From the NCBI RefSeq assembly GCF_003545885.1, contig NZ_QHCT01000008.1, positions 62,001 through 126,000 on the forward strand: a stretch of DNA of 64,000 nt, in the 5' to 3' direction. The notes under the pieces were generated by a model, which was not told the origin of the DNA, did not search any database, and worked only from the letters and a program-made list of their open reading frames with translations. Positions 41,194 through 51,510 of this stretch are shown in pieces (the stretch's first letter is position 1; the number at the start of each line of letters is the position of its first letter). The position numbers and the translations under genes were made by a program. Source of the stretch: Leptospira stimsonii (GTDB lineage Bacteria > Spirochaetota > Leptospiria > Leptospirales > Leptospiraceae).

Positions 41194-41874
41194 CTACCAA
41201 TGGGATTTTTTGAAAAGTTTTGTAGAAACGGTTAAAATCAAAACGGAAAGAATCGAAGTCAAAACGACGAGATTGAACGCGAGGGCATCGTTTCCGGATT
41301 GTACGGCGTCGTAGATCGCCAGGGAAAGGGTCTGCGTCCTTTCCGGAATATTGCCGGCGATCATCAGCGTCGCACCGAATTCTCCCATTCCTCTTGCGTA
41401 GGCAAGCATCGCTCCGGCAAGAATTCCCCTCCAAGAAAGAGGAAGAAGAATTTCCCAGAAGATCGTAAAATTCCCTTTACCCAAAGTTTTCGCAGTGTCC
41501 TCCATATCGGAATCCACTTCTTCTAAAGCGGCTTTCGCCGAACGATAAACCAAAGGAAAGGAAACTAAAATCGAGGCGATCACTGCCCCGGACCAATGAA
41601 ACAAAACGCTAAAGTGAAATAAATCGGAAAGAAGAGATCCAATGAATCCGTTTCTTCCCAGAAGAATCAATAGATAGTATCCGAGAACGGTGGGTGGTAA
41701 AACGAGCGGAAGTGTAAGAATGGAATCCACCAACTCTTTTCCGAAAAATTTTGTTTTAAACAAAGTGTACGCGCAAAACACTCCGAAGACGGTCGCAATC
41801 AATGTGGAAAGAGCACTTACGCTTAATGTCAATAAAACCGGATATCGAATCGTTTCCCAATCAAGCGATGCCAT
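41194..41874 (-). CDS. modB: Molybdate ABC transporter permease ModB
   Basis: The 226-residue protein has five hydrophobic segments. LTLPLVLPPTVLGYYLLILLGRNG is the ModB hallmark. The EAA loop reads EDTAKTLGKGNFTIFWEILLPLSWRGILAGAMLAYARGMGEFGATLMIAGN. ModB is first in the operon, so gene order is modB-modA-modC rather than the more usual modABC. No ModE regulator or obvious operator is visible in the 64 bp upstream. A FadL-type gene ends there on the same strand and could be co-transcribed. Confidence 0.93.
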   Translation of the reverse strand: MASLDWETIRYPVLLTLSVSALSTLIATVFGVFCAYTLFKTKFFGKELVDSILTLPLVLPPTVLGYYLLILLGRNGFIGSLLSDLFHFSVLFHWSGAVIASILVSFPLVYRSAKAALEEVDSDMEDTAKTLGKGNFTIFWEILLPLSWRGILAGAMLAYARGMGEFGATLMIAGNIPERTQTLSLAIYDAVQSGNDALAFNLVVLTSILSVLILTVSTKLFKKSHW

Positions 41875-41938
41875 TGACGGATAGAAAACTCTTTTCCTCT
41901 TACCAAGTCAACAAGAGAAGAAGGAACAAAAATCCTTC

Positions 41939-43351
41939 TCATTGAAATCGATACGAAGCTCCGAACAAAAGGGCCGGAACATCGGACTGCAAAGATTGTG
42001 TATAATTCAAAACGCGGATGTCGTTCGCATTAAACACCGAATGCAAAACCGCCCAATCGTTTCCTTGAGAAGCTTCGATCTTTCTGGAAAAGAGATAGTT
42101 CACCGCAAAATCGAAACTCCAGTTTCCGGAGAGAAAACTGATTCCGAGAGTCGCTAGTTGCTGAACCATGATTCCCGCTTGTAAAGCGCTCATCCCTTCG
42201 GATCGAACCACTCCCGTATTGTAACGATAACCGGATCGATACGCAAAAGAATCGGTCTTATATTCCACGCCGATCGCTCCGGCCCAAGAGTCGTGATAAG
42301 CGATGTTTTGCGAGATCGTATTCGTTTTTCCGAATGCGGTAGGAAACCAAGAATCTTCCAAAGTTTGTTTGAAGGTTTGATTGTAAGAATTGTAGTTGTA
42401 ATAGAGAAAATCGATTCCAACACGAAAGTTCTCACCGCCAAAAGAAAATCCAACTCCGTGTTTTTCAGGAAGATTGAAGGTGGCGGAAACACCGGTCCTT
42501 CTATAGTTGTTTGCATCTCCGATACCGATTTGCATCCCACCGTCGAGTGGAAGAATATTCCGAGCTTGGTAAGAATAAGCTACCTTAAACCAATCAGTGA
42601 ATGCATAGGTAAGTCCGAAGATCGCTCCCATCGAATAGGCGTTTCTGCTTCGATAATCGAAACCTTGTCCGGGCACTTCCACTGTGTGTGTAATATCGTA
42701 AAATCGTTGATAGGCGATCTGTTTGGAATAGATCGCCTCTATTCCGAGTCCCACGGATAAATTTCCGAATTGATATGCCAACGCGTTGGTCATCTTCACG
42801 ACGTAGAATGTGGTAAGAAGGTCTTCTTTGATCTTCTTACTGTCCCCGATTGGTCCGGGAATATCGAGTCCGGACCAATCTCGAAACGATTGTCCGTTAG
42901 GCGTCACCCGAAGAATCCCGTCAACTTGTCCGTTTCCTCCTCCCGGAATGTATACTCCCACACCGTAATGCAAACGATTGGTGATCGGGACGTTCCATCC
43001 GAAATAAGGCAAAGGTGCAAGAATATTATAATTTTGAGAATTATTATAGGCGTAATCCGGATTTGGATCGACGAGTTGATCCTTATACGTGGAGCGAATA
43101 TACGGAAGTCCGATTCCGAATTCCAGGCCGCCCTTTGGACTTTTTGTTAGATTCGCCGGATTGGTGGCGATATCCATAGGAGAACCGCCGATCGCGAGAT
43201 TTACACCACCCATTCCCGCATAGCGCGTATTATGCGAAGGTTGGAATAAACCGACCCCAAACAGGGAAGAAAATCCCATCAGGAAAACGATACATACGAA
43301 AAGAAGGATTTTTGAATGTTTCCGGAAATCAATTTTTTTCGCTTTTTGCAT
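41939..43351 (-). CDS. FadL/OmpP1-family outer-membrane transporter of hydrophobic compounds
   Basis: The protein has 470 residues from the ATG at 43351. Two earlier in-frame starts (ATG 43369, GTG 43402) would extend a charged N-terminus before the signal peptide. After the signal sequence ([18 protein letters not shown]) comes the FadL hatch/plug motif: [28 protein letters not shown]. The rest consists of amphipathic strands ending in FGASYRFQ, with the C-terminal aromatic-x residue needed for barrel insertion. FadL proteins let long-chain fatty acids, aromatics or other hydrophobic molecules cross the outer membrane laterally. The gene is divergent from the oxygenase/cyclase-like operon, hinting at a shared lipophilic substrate (inference). 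Confidence 0.88.
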   Translation of the reverse strand: MQKAKKIDFRKHSKILLFVCIVFLMGFSSLFGVGLFQPSHNTRYAGMGGVNLAIGGSPMDIATNPANLTKSPKGGLEFGIGLPYIRSTYKDQLVDPNPDYAYNNSQNYNILAPLPYFGWNVPITNRLHYGVGVYIPGGGNGQVDGILRVTPNGQSFRDWSGLDIPGPIGDSKKIKEDLLTTFYVVKMTNALAYQFGNLSVGLGIEAIYSKQIAYQRFYDITHTVEVPGQGFDYRSRNAYSMGAIFGLTYAFTDWFKVAYSYQARNILPLDGGMQIGIGDANNYRRTGVSATFNLPEKHGVGFSFGGENFRVGIDFLYYNYNSYNQTFKQTLEDSWFPTAFGKTNTISQNIAYHDSWAGAIGVEYKTDSFAYRSGYRYNTGVVRSEGMSALQAGIMVQQLATLGISFLSGNWSFDFAVNYLFSRKIEASQGNDWAVLHSVFNANDIRVLNYTQSLQSDVPALLFGASYRFQ

Positions 43352-43448
43352 TGGGTAACTCTTTATCATTTTAGAATTCTGGAAAGTTATTTTTCTTTTC
43401 ACCCTTCCCGCTCTGTGGAAACTATGTGACTCAAATAAGGAAAGTTCA

Positions 43449-44567
43449 ATGCAAAATTTTACAAAATACAGAACTATGACCGATCCTTACGCAGATCAGA
43501 TCATAGAGGACTACTTTCGATCCGGAGAACAAGAAAAACTCAAAAGCTTAATGCTGTTCAATACGCTTACAAAAAACTTCGCCCCGCTCCCTTCCGAACT
43601 ACCGGAGTATTTCAAAGATTACTTCGAGAGAACGAGTCGGTTACCGGAGTGGACCGACTGGAAAAAGATCGAAATTGCGGAAAGAATTTTCACTTCCTTT
43701 GGACCCCAGATTCTTATGATCCTTTGTTGTAAGTCCCTGCCTATGAGTTATACCTGCGGCAACGGGGCCGAAGTACTCGTTCATACCGGAAGATTGGTGG
43801 AACAGAACGGATCTACGGATAAGGTCTATCGTAGATTGATGGAAACGACTCAGTTCGTGGTTTCCGTCATGCAAGGAGGAGGTCTTTCTGCGCAAGGAGA
43901 CGGAATCCTGGTCGCACAGAAAGTAAGACTCATGCACGCGTCCATTCGACATTTTATAAAACAATCGGGACAATGGAATTTAGAATGGGGAGAACCGATC
44001 AATCAAGAAGACATGGCTGGGACCTTACAAGCGTTTTCGAGTTTGATCGTAGAAGGATTGTCTTTCTCCGGAATCTCTCTTTCCTCCGATGAAAAGAATG
44101 CGTTCATTCATCTTTGGAGAGTTGTGGGACATATCTTAGGCGTTCTTCCGGAACTCTCTCCCGAAAAATATGAGGATGCCTATGCGATTGGCCTATCGAT
44201 CTTTCAAGAACAGAGAAGATCTTCCGAAGGCGGGAAAATTCTTGCCAAATCGCTGTTAGATTTTATGGAATATATGCTACCTGGAAATTTATTGGACGGT
44301 GTTCCACTGTATTTTCTTCAGAGTTATCTAGGAAAGGAGAATTGTCTCGTTCTCGGATTACCTTGGGAAGAGAAGGAAATCTTAGGGGAGATTCTTGAAA
44401 AAATTATGTTAGATTTTGATAAGACTCTGAGCAAAAACGATCATTTTCAAAAACTTGTTTCCCATTTTTCATCCAAACTTATCCTCGGGATGGATCATTT
44501 TTACTATAAAGGTAAAAAGGCAAAATTCGAAATTCCCCCTTCTCTGAAGGGAAACTGGGGAGTATAA
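43449..44567 (+). CDS. MpaB/DUF2236-family oxygenase
   Basis: The protein has 372 residues with a good ribosome-binding site (AAGGAAAG) before the ATG at 43449. It matches the DUF2236 family, which includes fungal MpaB (oxidative cleavage of the farnesyl chain in mycophenolic acid synthesis) and rubber-oxygenase Lcp. Markers are [21 protein letters not shown], then [21 protein letters not shown]. After these come [20 protein letters not shown] and LSRLIxxxG-like helices such as [13 protein letters not shown]. The Arg and His of [11 protein letters not shown] fall where the family binds heme. No signal peptide. It is the first gene of a three-gene operon whose members are separated by 5 and 3 bp. 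The substrate is probably a polyprenyl or lipid chain (inference). Confidence 0.82.
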   Translation: MQNFTKYRTMTDPYADQIIEDYFRSGEQEKLKSLMLFNTLTKNFAPLPSELPEYFKDYFERTSRLPEWTDWKKIEIAERIFTSFGPQILMILCCKSLPMSYTCGNGAEVLVHTGRLVEQNGSTDKVYRRLMETTQFVVSVMQGGGLSAQGDGILVAQKVRLMHASIRHFIKQSGQWNLEWGEPINQEDMAGTLQAFSSLIVEGLSFSGISLSSDEKNAFIHLWRVVGHILGVLPELSPEKYEDAYAIGLSIFQEQRRSSEGGKILAKSLLDFMEYMLPGNLLDGVPLYFLQSYLGKENCLVLGLPWEEKEILGEILEKIMLDFDKTLSKNDHFQKLVSHFSSKLILGMDHFYYKGKKAKFEIPPSLKGNWGV

Positions 44568-44572
44568 CGATT

Positions 44573-45238
44573 ATGGAATTCTGGCAAAAAATAATTACCG
44601 ACCCGGCTTATCTTGGAAAATTCACTCCTCTCGAAAATTTCTTTCTATTTTTAGGAGTGATTCTTTGGGCATATGTTTACTACGCCTTGATCGCCGACTC
44701 TAATCGAAAACAATTTATAGAAATGCCGGTCTTTATCGCCTGCGGAAATATAATCTGGGAATTTCTTTGGGGATTCGTCATCCAAGAAGATATGGGAGTC
44801 CTTCTCAACTGGGGTTATAAGATCGCCTTTATTCTGGATATTTTTATCTTTATCAATGTGATCCGGTTCGGACAAAAACAATTTAAAATATCCATCAGTA
44901 TATTAGAATATAGAATTTTACTCTTCGTATTATTGATCTCCTGGGGCGCCTTGATCTACACCTACTATATCAATCGATACGACCTATTTACTGGATCGAA
45001 CTCGGCCTACATTCTCAATCTGTTTATCTCAGGATTGTATCCGGTGTTATTCTTGAGCATGGGGAATTCCAAATTGTTCTCCTATCCGATCGCCTGGTGT
45101 AAGTTTTTAGGAACCGTATTTTTCACCGTGTTTTTGTTTCTCTATTTTCCGAAGGAATACTTTGTTCTTTGTCTGGGCGTATTGGTTTTTATCGCGGACG
45201 CATATTACGTTTATCTATTTTCCAAACGAAGAACGTAA
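44573..45238 (+). CDS. Seven-helix protein resembling Pyr4/AtmB-type integral-membrane terpene cyclases
   Basis: This 221-residue protein has seven predicted membrane helices. It resembles fungal meroterpenoid cyclases (Pyr4, AtmB, PaxB) in size, topology and key positions. The second-helix region reads EMPVFIACGNIIWEFLWGFV, compared with MPLCCNIAWE followed by VYGLI in AtmB as I remember it. RFG follows helix 3, KFLG precedes the last pair, and the C-terminal IADAYYVYLF matches the VDGSYG region. The two acidic residues thought to protonate the substrate in Pyr4 correspond here to Glu63 and Asp209. Fungal members cyclise epoxyfarnesyl or geranylgeranyl chains. Cyclase activity here is inferred. 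It lies 5 bp after an MpaB-type oxygenase gene and 3 bp before a giant signalling gene. A good GGGGAG precedes the ATG. Confidence 0.72.
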   Translation: MEFWQKIITDPAYLGKFTPLENFFLFLGVILWAYVYYALIADSNRKQFIEMPVFIACGNIIWEFLWGFVIQEDMGVLLNWGYKIAFILDIFIFINVIRFGQKQFKISISILEYRILLFVLLISWGALIYTYYINRYDLFTGSNSAYILNLFISGLYPVLFLSMGNSKLFSYPIAWCKFLGTVFFTVFLFLYFPKEYFVLCLGVLVFIADAYYVYLFSKRRT

Positions 45239-45241
45239 GAA

Positions 45242-48200
45242 ATGTCTTTTCGCACGGAATCGAAGTCTTCATCTTTCCGGATACGGGAATTGTTACTGGA
45301 AGACCATGTTTCCACCGTTTATCGAGGCGTTCTGGAGGAAGAATCCGAAACAAAAATCCTCCGGATTCAGAAGGAAAGAATTCGGGAAGAAGATTCGTTC
45401 TACTTTCTGAACGAATACGAAATCGGAAAATTAGTCGATAACGAACAGATTCTGAAACCGCAAAGGCTTCTAAGAATCCAGGACAAGTTTTGCCTTGTCT
45501 ATGAAAATATCGAATCTTCCTTGTTAGGTGAACATCTCAAAAAGGTGGACTTTCTTCCGATTCAAGAGTTTCTTCAGATCGCACATTCGATCACTGAAAA
45601 TCTAATCGCGCTTCATTCGAAGGGAATTCTCCACAATCAGATCAGCCCGAATTCCTTTTTTTACGATCCGGATTCTGGAAAATCAAAACTCGCCTGGCTC
45701 GGTTCTTCCTCGCTTCTCATCGGAGAAAAAGGAACGCTCGCGCCTCTTCAAATCTCTCCTACGTTACTCGCTTATTGTTCTCCGGAACGAACGGGAAGGA
45801 TGAATCGGACCGTAGACTTTCGTTCGGACGGATATTCCTTAGGGGCACTTTTTTATCAGATGCTCGTAGGCCAACCTCCGTTCGAGTCAAACGATCCTCT
45901 CGAGATCATCCATTCTCATATAGCGAGAATGCCCGTTCCATTGCATAAACGAAAAAAGGAAATTCCGATTCAGATTTCGAATCTTGTTATGAAACTTCTT
46001 TCGAAAATGCCTGAAGAACGATACTTCGCTCTAGAAACGCTGTCCAACGATCTCAAAATATTATTCGACTCGATCCGTTCCGGTCAGAGCATCCTGGAAT
46101 TTTTCCCGGCATCAACGGAAAAGAAGGATAAATTCCGAATCACCGAAAAATTATACGGAAGAGACAAAGAAAAAAAAATCATCGAAGATTCGATCGCATC
46201 GATCTACGCAGGCGTAAGAGCGTCGATTCTCATCAAAGGAAAATCCGGAACCGGAAAAACCTCCCTTGTGATGGACTCTATTTTTTCGACGGAATTCAAT
46301 GCGTTGAGAATTTTCAAAGGAAAGTTCGACGAGGATAAAAAGGAAATCCCCTATTACGCACTCAGACAAATCCTTGTGGAACTTTCCAATCATCTCCTGA
46401 CTCGGTCCGAATATGAAATCCAAAGTTTAAGAGCGGCCATGAGGGAAACGCTTGGAGAGAACATACATCTCCTCGTCCAACTCATCCCCGAAATTAGGAG
46501 CTTAATCGGGATCACACCGGAGCCTACGGAGATTCCGAGCCAAAAGGACGATCAATTCCTATTTATCGTGATTCTTCGATTTCTTTCGATTTGTTTTAAT
46601 CGAAGAAGTCCCGCATTACTCGTGTTAGATGATATTCAATGGGCCGATCCGGCTTCCATTGCGCTGATCGAATTCTTCTCGAGACAAACGGATTGGGAGG
46701 GAATACTTTTCGTTTTTATCTGCAGAAACGAAGAGGAGAATTCGGAATTTCTCGATCAATTCAGGAACAAACTGCTCAGTTCTGAAATTTTGTTACAGGA
46801 GATTTCCTTAAAACCGCTCGATCGAAGGATGATTCAGAACTTCGTGTCCGATAGTTTAGATCTGAAGTCGGAAGACAACGAAAAGTTAACGGATATCCTT
46901 TATCAAAAGACGAACGGAAATCCATTCTTTCTCAATCAGTTTTTTTATACCTTGTATACGGAATCTTTTATTCAGTATGAGAAGGCCTCCGGCATCTGGA
47001 ATTTGGATTGGGATCAAATCATAAAGAAAACGGTCACGGAAAATGTCCTAGATCTTCTCACAGATGAAATCAAAAGACTTCCCGAAGAAACTCAGAGATT
47101 CTTACAGGTCGCGGCTTGTATCGGAGGCCTTTTTGACCTAGGCACCCTCTCCCATTACTTTCAAAAGACGCCGGAAATTATCGAAAGCGGTATTCGAGAA
47201 TGTATCAAACAAGGAATCATCATCTTTCAGGAATCCCAAGTTAGTCTGTATCCGATTCTTCAAATTTTAAAAAACGGAACCGAAGAAGAAAGAATGCAGG
47301 ATTCTATATTTGAAGGAATCACATTCCGTTTTTCGCATGATAAGATCAATCAAGTGATCAGCGAATCGATCGCGTCCGAAGATCGGGCAGAAATCCATAA
47401 GAGTTTAGCGATGATTCTGATCGAGACGGATCGAAATTCTCCTAAACAGGAAAGGATTCCGGAAATAGCGAACCATTTGATTCGAGCTCAAAGACTCCTC
47501 GGAACAAAAGAGGAAATCGATCTTTTCATACGTTATATTCTTCTCGCCGGTAACGCGGCCAAACTTTCAGCGGCGTTTAACACCGCTTATTCGCTATTTT
47601 CGATTCTTAAAAAGAAAATCACGGAAGACTCCTGGGTAGATCGAAAAGAACAGGCCGTTCAAATCTATAAATCCCTCGCCGAATCCGCCTATTTCCTTTC
47701 CAAAACCTCCGAAGCGGAAAACGCCGTACAGGTTTTATTGGATCATCTCGACGATCGAATCGAAATCGCGGACGTTCGACTGATGCAATTGGAAGTCATG
47801 AACATCAAGAACGATTTGGAAGGCGCATACAAGGTCGGAATCAAGGCTCTTCAGTCCATGGGAGAAGCATTTCCGGAAAGACCTGGAATTGCGATTCTTC
47901 TTTTTGAATTTTTGAAGATGATCTTTTTTCAAAGAGGACGTAGTCCGGAAGTTTTAGAAAAAGCGAAGAAGAATCAAGATCCCTATAAGATCGAGGTGAT
48001 CAACATTCTTACGAACATGTTGAATTATGGAAAACACTTCGATAGTAAACTTTTCGTTTTCTTATTTCTAAAACTGATGAACATCACTCTCAAAGAAGGA
48101 AACTCCTCCGTGAGTTTTTTCGGTTATGCCGGTTTCGGTTCGCTCGTATTCGCGATTACGGGTAACTTTCGGACTTCGCTTCGTTACTGGAAATTAGGAG

Positions 48201-50533
48201 AAAGAATTTTAGAGATATATCCTTCCGATCGTCTGAAAGGAAGATTTTTGTTCGGAAAGAACATGCTTCTCGATTATTTCCAGAATCCGTTTTCCAAACT
48301 TGTACCATTGGCGGAGGAGGCTTATCAAAAAAGTATCCAATACGGCGACTACCTCTGGGCGGCCTTCTCTTTAATCTCTCATTCGATCTATCAATTGTAT
48401 CATTCCGAGAATTCGGAACGTTACCGCGAAGTCCTAATCAAAGATTCAAAACGAGGTGAGAACCTAAATTACGAAATTATCTACGTGGTACTCGCGAGTT
48501 CGGATTATTTTATTCGAAGTTTGGCCGAACCGGAAAAACCGAGCGTCATTTATAAGGATCAGGAAGTTTCCATCGAAACGTTCGAGAATCAGATTCTAAT
48601 TCCTTGCGGAAACGGAACGGCCTTCGCTTGGTATGCTGTTTTACGGGGGAAAGAATCCTATCTTCACGGAGAATGGGAAGAAGGTCTGGGGACCTTTTCG
48701 AAATTCAAAGAGGATTTGGAACGTTCGAGAACGATCTTCATTTATTCCGAATATAGATTTTATCGGTCCTTACTTTTGATTCGTTCCTTTGAAAACGGAA
48801 AAAATATTTCCTGGCTCGATCGTTTATTTATAAGAGGGTCGGTTTCTCTTTTTCAAACCTGGGCCAAGGTTTATCCGATCAATTTTGTAACGAGATATTA
48901 CATTCTAAAAGCGGAATATTCTAGATTTAAGGGTGATTTAAAGACAGCGGAATCATTTTATGAGAAGTCGGTTTCCTCCCTTTCCAAGTCCGAGAACGAT
49001 CTAAGGAAAGCGATCATAAACGAACACGCCGGTTTCTGGGAAATTTCAAGAGGAAAAAAACAATACGGAAACTACCTCTTAAAGATCGCCCAAAAACAGT
49101 ATCGTTATTGGGGCGCTTCGAGAAAAGCGGATCTGATTCAGAAAGACCTCGATCTTTTCGAAGACGAATCCGATTTTCTTTTGCATACCAGGGAAGAAGC
49201 CCTTCTCGATACGATTCTAAAATCCGCGGATAATCTGGATCTTAGGAGCGTTCTCAAATCCTCCCAATCCATTTCCGGAATCATAGAACAAGACGAACTC
49301 CTGAGAAAAATGATGAGGACCATCATGGAGAACGCAGGTGCGACACGCGGTTTTTTGATTCTTCCGAGACAAAACGGACTCTATGTTGAAACGGGACAGG
49401 ACATAGAGGAATCGGAGAATGTCTTACCGGAACCCTTACCCTTGGATGCGGCCGGGGAACTTCTTCCGGTTGAACTCGTCTATTATTGTTATCGTTCCGG
49501 ACAGAGGACTCTTTTAGGAAACGCTTCGAAAGAATCCTTGTATTCCCTTAATTCTTACATCTCTAAAAAACAACCCAAGTCTCTTCTTTGTCTTCCGATC
49601 ACAAAACAGGGAAAAATTCTTAGCATATTGTATCTGGAGAATCGACTCACCTACGGGGTGTTTGACGAGCACAGATTGGAGATTCTTGAGATTCTTTCCT
49701 CACAGGCCGCTATTTCATTGGAGAATGCGAAACTTTATGAGGACATCACTCGACTGAATTCGGAACTGGAAAAAAAGGTGGAATCAAGAACCCAAGAGTT
49801 GATGCAATCCTTGAAAATCATTCGGAAGGATCTTCTGTATTCCAAAAAAATCCAAAGAAGTATTCTTCCGGAACATCCCGTGCTCGCAGGAATTCTTTAT
49901 TCCGTTTCTTATCAACCGATGGACGAAGTGGGCGGAGACTTTTACGATCTTTTCGAACTCAAACCGGGTCTCTACCGTTTTTTCGTCGCGGACGCGACGG
50001 GGCATGGTGTTCAGGCCGCCTTGATCACGATGGCGATCAAGAGCGAGTATGAACATTTGAAAAAACTCCACAAGTCTCCCGCGGATCTTCTGAAAGACTT
50101 GAATTTTGTCATTTTAGAAAAGTTTAAAACACTCTATCTTACTTGTATCGTCGCCGATATCAACGTGAAGAATCATACTTTAGAATATTCTTCCGCGGGT
50201 CATCCGGCTCAAATCCTTTTGAGAGATGGGCAATTCGAATTGATGCACAAAACCGGCGCGATCTTAGGATTAAAAAAAGACTACGAGTATTATTCCGAAA
50301 AGATCAAGATCCGGACGGGAGATCGAATTTTTCTTTTTACGGACGGAATCTACGAACAATTCAACTCGATCAAAAACGAATACGGAGAAACGCGCTTTTT
50401 GCAATCGATCCGATCTTCCGATCTTTCCACGCCGGAAAACCAACTTGCGAGAATACAAAACGACCTAGACGAGTTCTTGCAAGGATCGGCGATCCAAGAC
50501 GATCTTACTCTGATCATCATCGAAATTCTCTAA
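45242..50533 (+). CDS. Giant signalling protein: pseudokinase, AAA ATPase, helical repeats, GAF and SpoIIE phosphatase
   Basis: The 1763-residue cytoplasmic protein has five parts. Residues ~1-275 form a Ser/Thr-kinase-like domain whose catalytic loop reads HNQISPN (131-137) instead of HRDxKPxN. Its DFG site is WLG (152-154), so both catalytic acidic residues are missing. Residues ~300-600 form a PknK-type ATPase with Walker A GKSGTGKT (~333) and Walker B LLVLDDIQWAD (~463). A TPR-like helical solenoid spans ~700-1330. A GAF domain covers ~1340-1500, then a coiled coil (SELEKKVESRTQEL). A SpoIIE/PP2C domain (~1535-1763) is intact, with VGGDFYDL, ADATGHGVQAAL, SSAGHPAQ and QDDLTLIIIE. It is the last gene of the oxygenase/cyclase-like operon. 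The output is probably dephosphorylation of a partner protein under control of a ligand-sensing ATPase. Confidence 0.88.
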   Translation: MSFRTESKSSSFRIRELLLEDHVSTVYRGVLEEESETKILRIQKERIREEDSFYFLNEYEIGKLVDNEQILKPQRLLRIQDKFCLVYENIESSLLGEHLKKVDFLPIQEFLQIAHSITENLIALHSKGILHNQISPNSFFYDPDSGKSKLAWLGSSSLLIGEKGTLAPLQISPTLLAYCSPERTGRMNRTVDFRSDGYSLGALFYQMLVGQPPFESNDPLEIIHSHIARMPVPLHKRKKEIPIQISNLVMKLLSKMPEERYFALETLSNDLKILFDSIRSGQSILEFFPASTEKKDKFRITEKLYGRDKEKKIIEDSIASIYAGVRASILIKGKSGTGKTSLVMDSIFSTEFNALRIFKGKFDEDKKEIPYYALRQILVELSNHLLTRSEYEIQSLRAAMRETLGENIHLLVQLIPEIRSLIGITPEPTEIPSQKDDQFLFIVILRFLSICFNRRSPALLVLDDIQWADPASIALIEFFSRQTDWEGILFVFICRNEEENSEFLDQFRNKLLSSEILLQEISLKPLDRRMIQNFVSDSLDLKSEDNEKLTDILYQKTNGNPFFLNQFFYTLYTESFIQYEKASGIWNLDWDQIIKKTVTENVLDLLTDEIKRLPEETQRFLQVAACIGGLFDLGTLSHYFQKTPEIIESGIRECIKQGIIIFQESQVSLYPILQILKNGTEEERMQDSIFEGITFRFSHDKINQVISESIASEDRAEIHKSLAMILIETDRNSPKQERIPEIANHLIRAQRLLGTKEEIDLFIRYILLAGNAAKLSAAFNTAYSLFSILKKKITEDSWVDRKEQAVQIYKSLAESAYFLSKTSEAENAVQVLLDHLDDRIEIADVRLMQLEVMNIKNDLEGAYKVGIKALQSMGEAFPERPGIAILLFEFLKMIFFQRGRSPEVLEKAKKNQDPYKIEVINILTNMLNYGKHFDSKLFVFLFLKLMNITLKEGNSSVSFFGYAGFGSLVFAITGNFRTSLRYWKLGERILEIYPSDRLKGRFLFGKNMLLDYFQNPFSKLVPLAEEAYQKSIQYGDYLWAAFSLISHSIYQLYHSENSERYREVLIKDSKRGENLNYEIIYVVLASSDYFIRSLAEPEKPSVIYKDQEVSIETFENQILIPCGNGTAFAWYAVLRGKESYLHGEWEEGLGTFSKFKEDLERSRTIFIYSEYRFYRSLLLIRSFENGKNISWLDRLFIRGSVSLFQTWAKVYPINFVTRYYILKAEYSRFKGDLKTAESFYEKSVSSLSKSENDLRKAIINEHAGFWEISRGKKQYGNYLLKIAQKQYRYWGASRKADLIQKDLDLFEDESDFLLHTREEALLDTILKSADNLDLRSVLKSSQSISGIIEQDELLRKMMRTIMENAGATRGFLILPRQNGLYVETGQDIEESENVLPEPLPLDAAGELLPVELVYYCYRSGQRTLLGNASKESLYSLNSYISKKQPKSLLCLPITKQGKILSILYLENRLTYGVFDEHRLEILEILSSQAAISLENAKLYEDITRLNSELEKKVESRTQELMQSLKIIRKDLLYSKKIQRSILPEHPVLAGILYSVSYQPMDEVGGDFYDLFELKPGLYRFFVADATGHGVQAALITMAIKSEYEHLKKLHKSPADLLKDLNFVILEKFKTLYLTCIVADINVKNHTLEYSSAGHPAQILLRDGQFELMHKTGAILGLKKDYEYYSEKIKIRTGDRIFLFTDGIYEQFNSIKNEYGETRFLQSIRSSDLSTPENQLARIQNDLDEFLQGSAIQDDLTLIIIEIL

Positions 50534-50540
50534 TCGATAA

Positions 50541-50566
50541 GGAAAATCGAATCCTTTCGATTTCCG
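50541..50566 (+). terminator. Stem-loop after the giant signalling gene
   Basis: AAATCGAA (50544-50551) and TTCGATTT (50556-50563) pair exactly, extended by GGA/TCC with one bulged A, beginning eight bases after the stop at 50533. A second short stem (CGCT/AGCG around a run of As) follows near 50583. There is no clean T-run, so the terminator call is moderate. Confidence 0.5.
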
Positions 50567-50697
50567 AGAGTAAGAAAGGCCGCTCTTAAAAAAGCGACAT
50601 TCCTTAACGAACAGAGAAGAATTCGAGAAAAATGAAATTCCGAATTCTAATTTTTACTTTTACTTTTTGAGCGAATATACTTTTTGAAGTTAAGCCT

Positions 50698-51342
50698 ATG
50701 ACTTCAAAAATCGCGGACATTCGAAACAGCTACACCCTTTCTTCTTTGGACATCGTCGATACGGGGGACGATCCGATCGTATTCTTTCAAAAATGGTTTC
50801 AAGAAGCGGTCTTATCCGAGGTTTTCGAAGTCAATGCGATGACCTTAGCCACCGCGACCAAAGACGGAAGACCGGACGCAAGGACCGTCCTTTTAAAAGG
50901 AATCAGCGAAGATTCCTTTCTATTCTATACGAATTATGAAAGTAGAAAGGGAAAAGAGTTGGAAGAGAATCCGAGAGCCTGTCTCGTATTTTTTTGGTCC
51001 GAACTCGAACGTCAGATACGAATCGAAGGAAGCGTAAAAAAAGTATCGAGAGAAGAATCGGAAGAATACTTTCATTCGAGACCGAGGGAATCTCAGATCG
51101 GCGCGCATTCTTCGCCTCAGAGTCAGTTGATTCCGGATCGGAAATTTTTAGAGGAACGATTCCAAAGATTCACAACGCAATTCGAGGGAAAGGAAGTGGA
51201 TCTTCCCGATCATTGGGGCGGTTATTCGGTAATCCCGGAAAGAATTGAATTCTGGCAGGGAAGAGCCAGCAGACTTCACGATCGAATCGTCTTTGAGAAG
51301 AATCCGGATTCTTCTTGGAGGAAGTTTAGAGTCGCCCCTTGA
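50698..51342 (+). CDS. pdxH: Pyridoxamine 5'-phosphate oxidase PdxH
   Basis: This 214-residue FMN enzyme makes pyridoxal 5'-phosphate in the vitamin B6 pathway. It has the PdxH landmarks. These are DPIVFFQKWFQEA, then TLATATKDGRPDARTVLLKG, and FYTNYESRKGKELEENP with the FMN-binding basic residues. FFWSELERQIRIEG, SRPRESQIGAHSSPQS and the C-terminal FWQGRASRLHDRIVF plus WRKFRVAP complete the set. Length is normal. It is a single gene behind a stem-loop; the 164 bp before it show no clear promoter to me, and its ribosome-binding site is weak. Confidence 0.95.
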   Translation: MTSKIADIRNSYTLSSLDIVDTGDDPIVFFQKWFQEAVLSEVFEVNAMTLATATKDGRPDARTVLLKGISEDSFLFYTNYESRKGKELEENPRACLVFFWSELERQIRIEGSVKKVSREESEEYFHSRPRESQIGAHSSPQSQLIPDRKFLEERFQRFTTQFEGKEVDLPDHWGGYSVIPERIEFWQGRASRLHDRIVFEKNPDSSWRKFRVAP

Positions 51343-51510
51343 GCAACCATTTTTCCTTCTTTTAATTCGGATGTTTATACCTTTTTCACAATCGAGAAAG
51401 GACTTTCTAAATCCGACCTTTTAGAGTTGAAATGGAACCTTTTGCGAGAGAATTTCGGTCCTCTCGTATGTTAAAGAATTCGAAAGTATTTCTGATCCGG
51501 AGAAACAACC

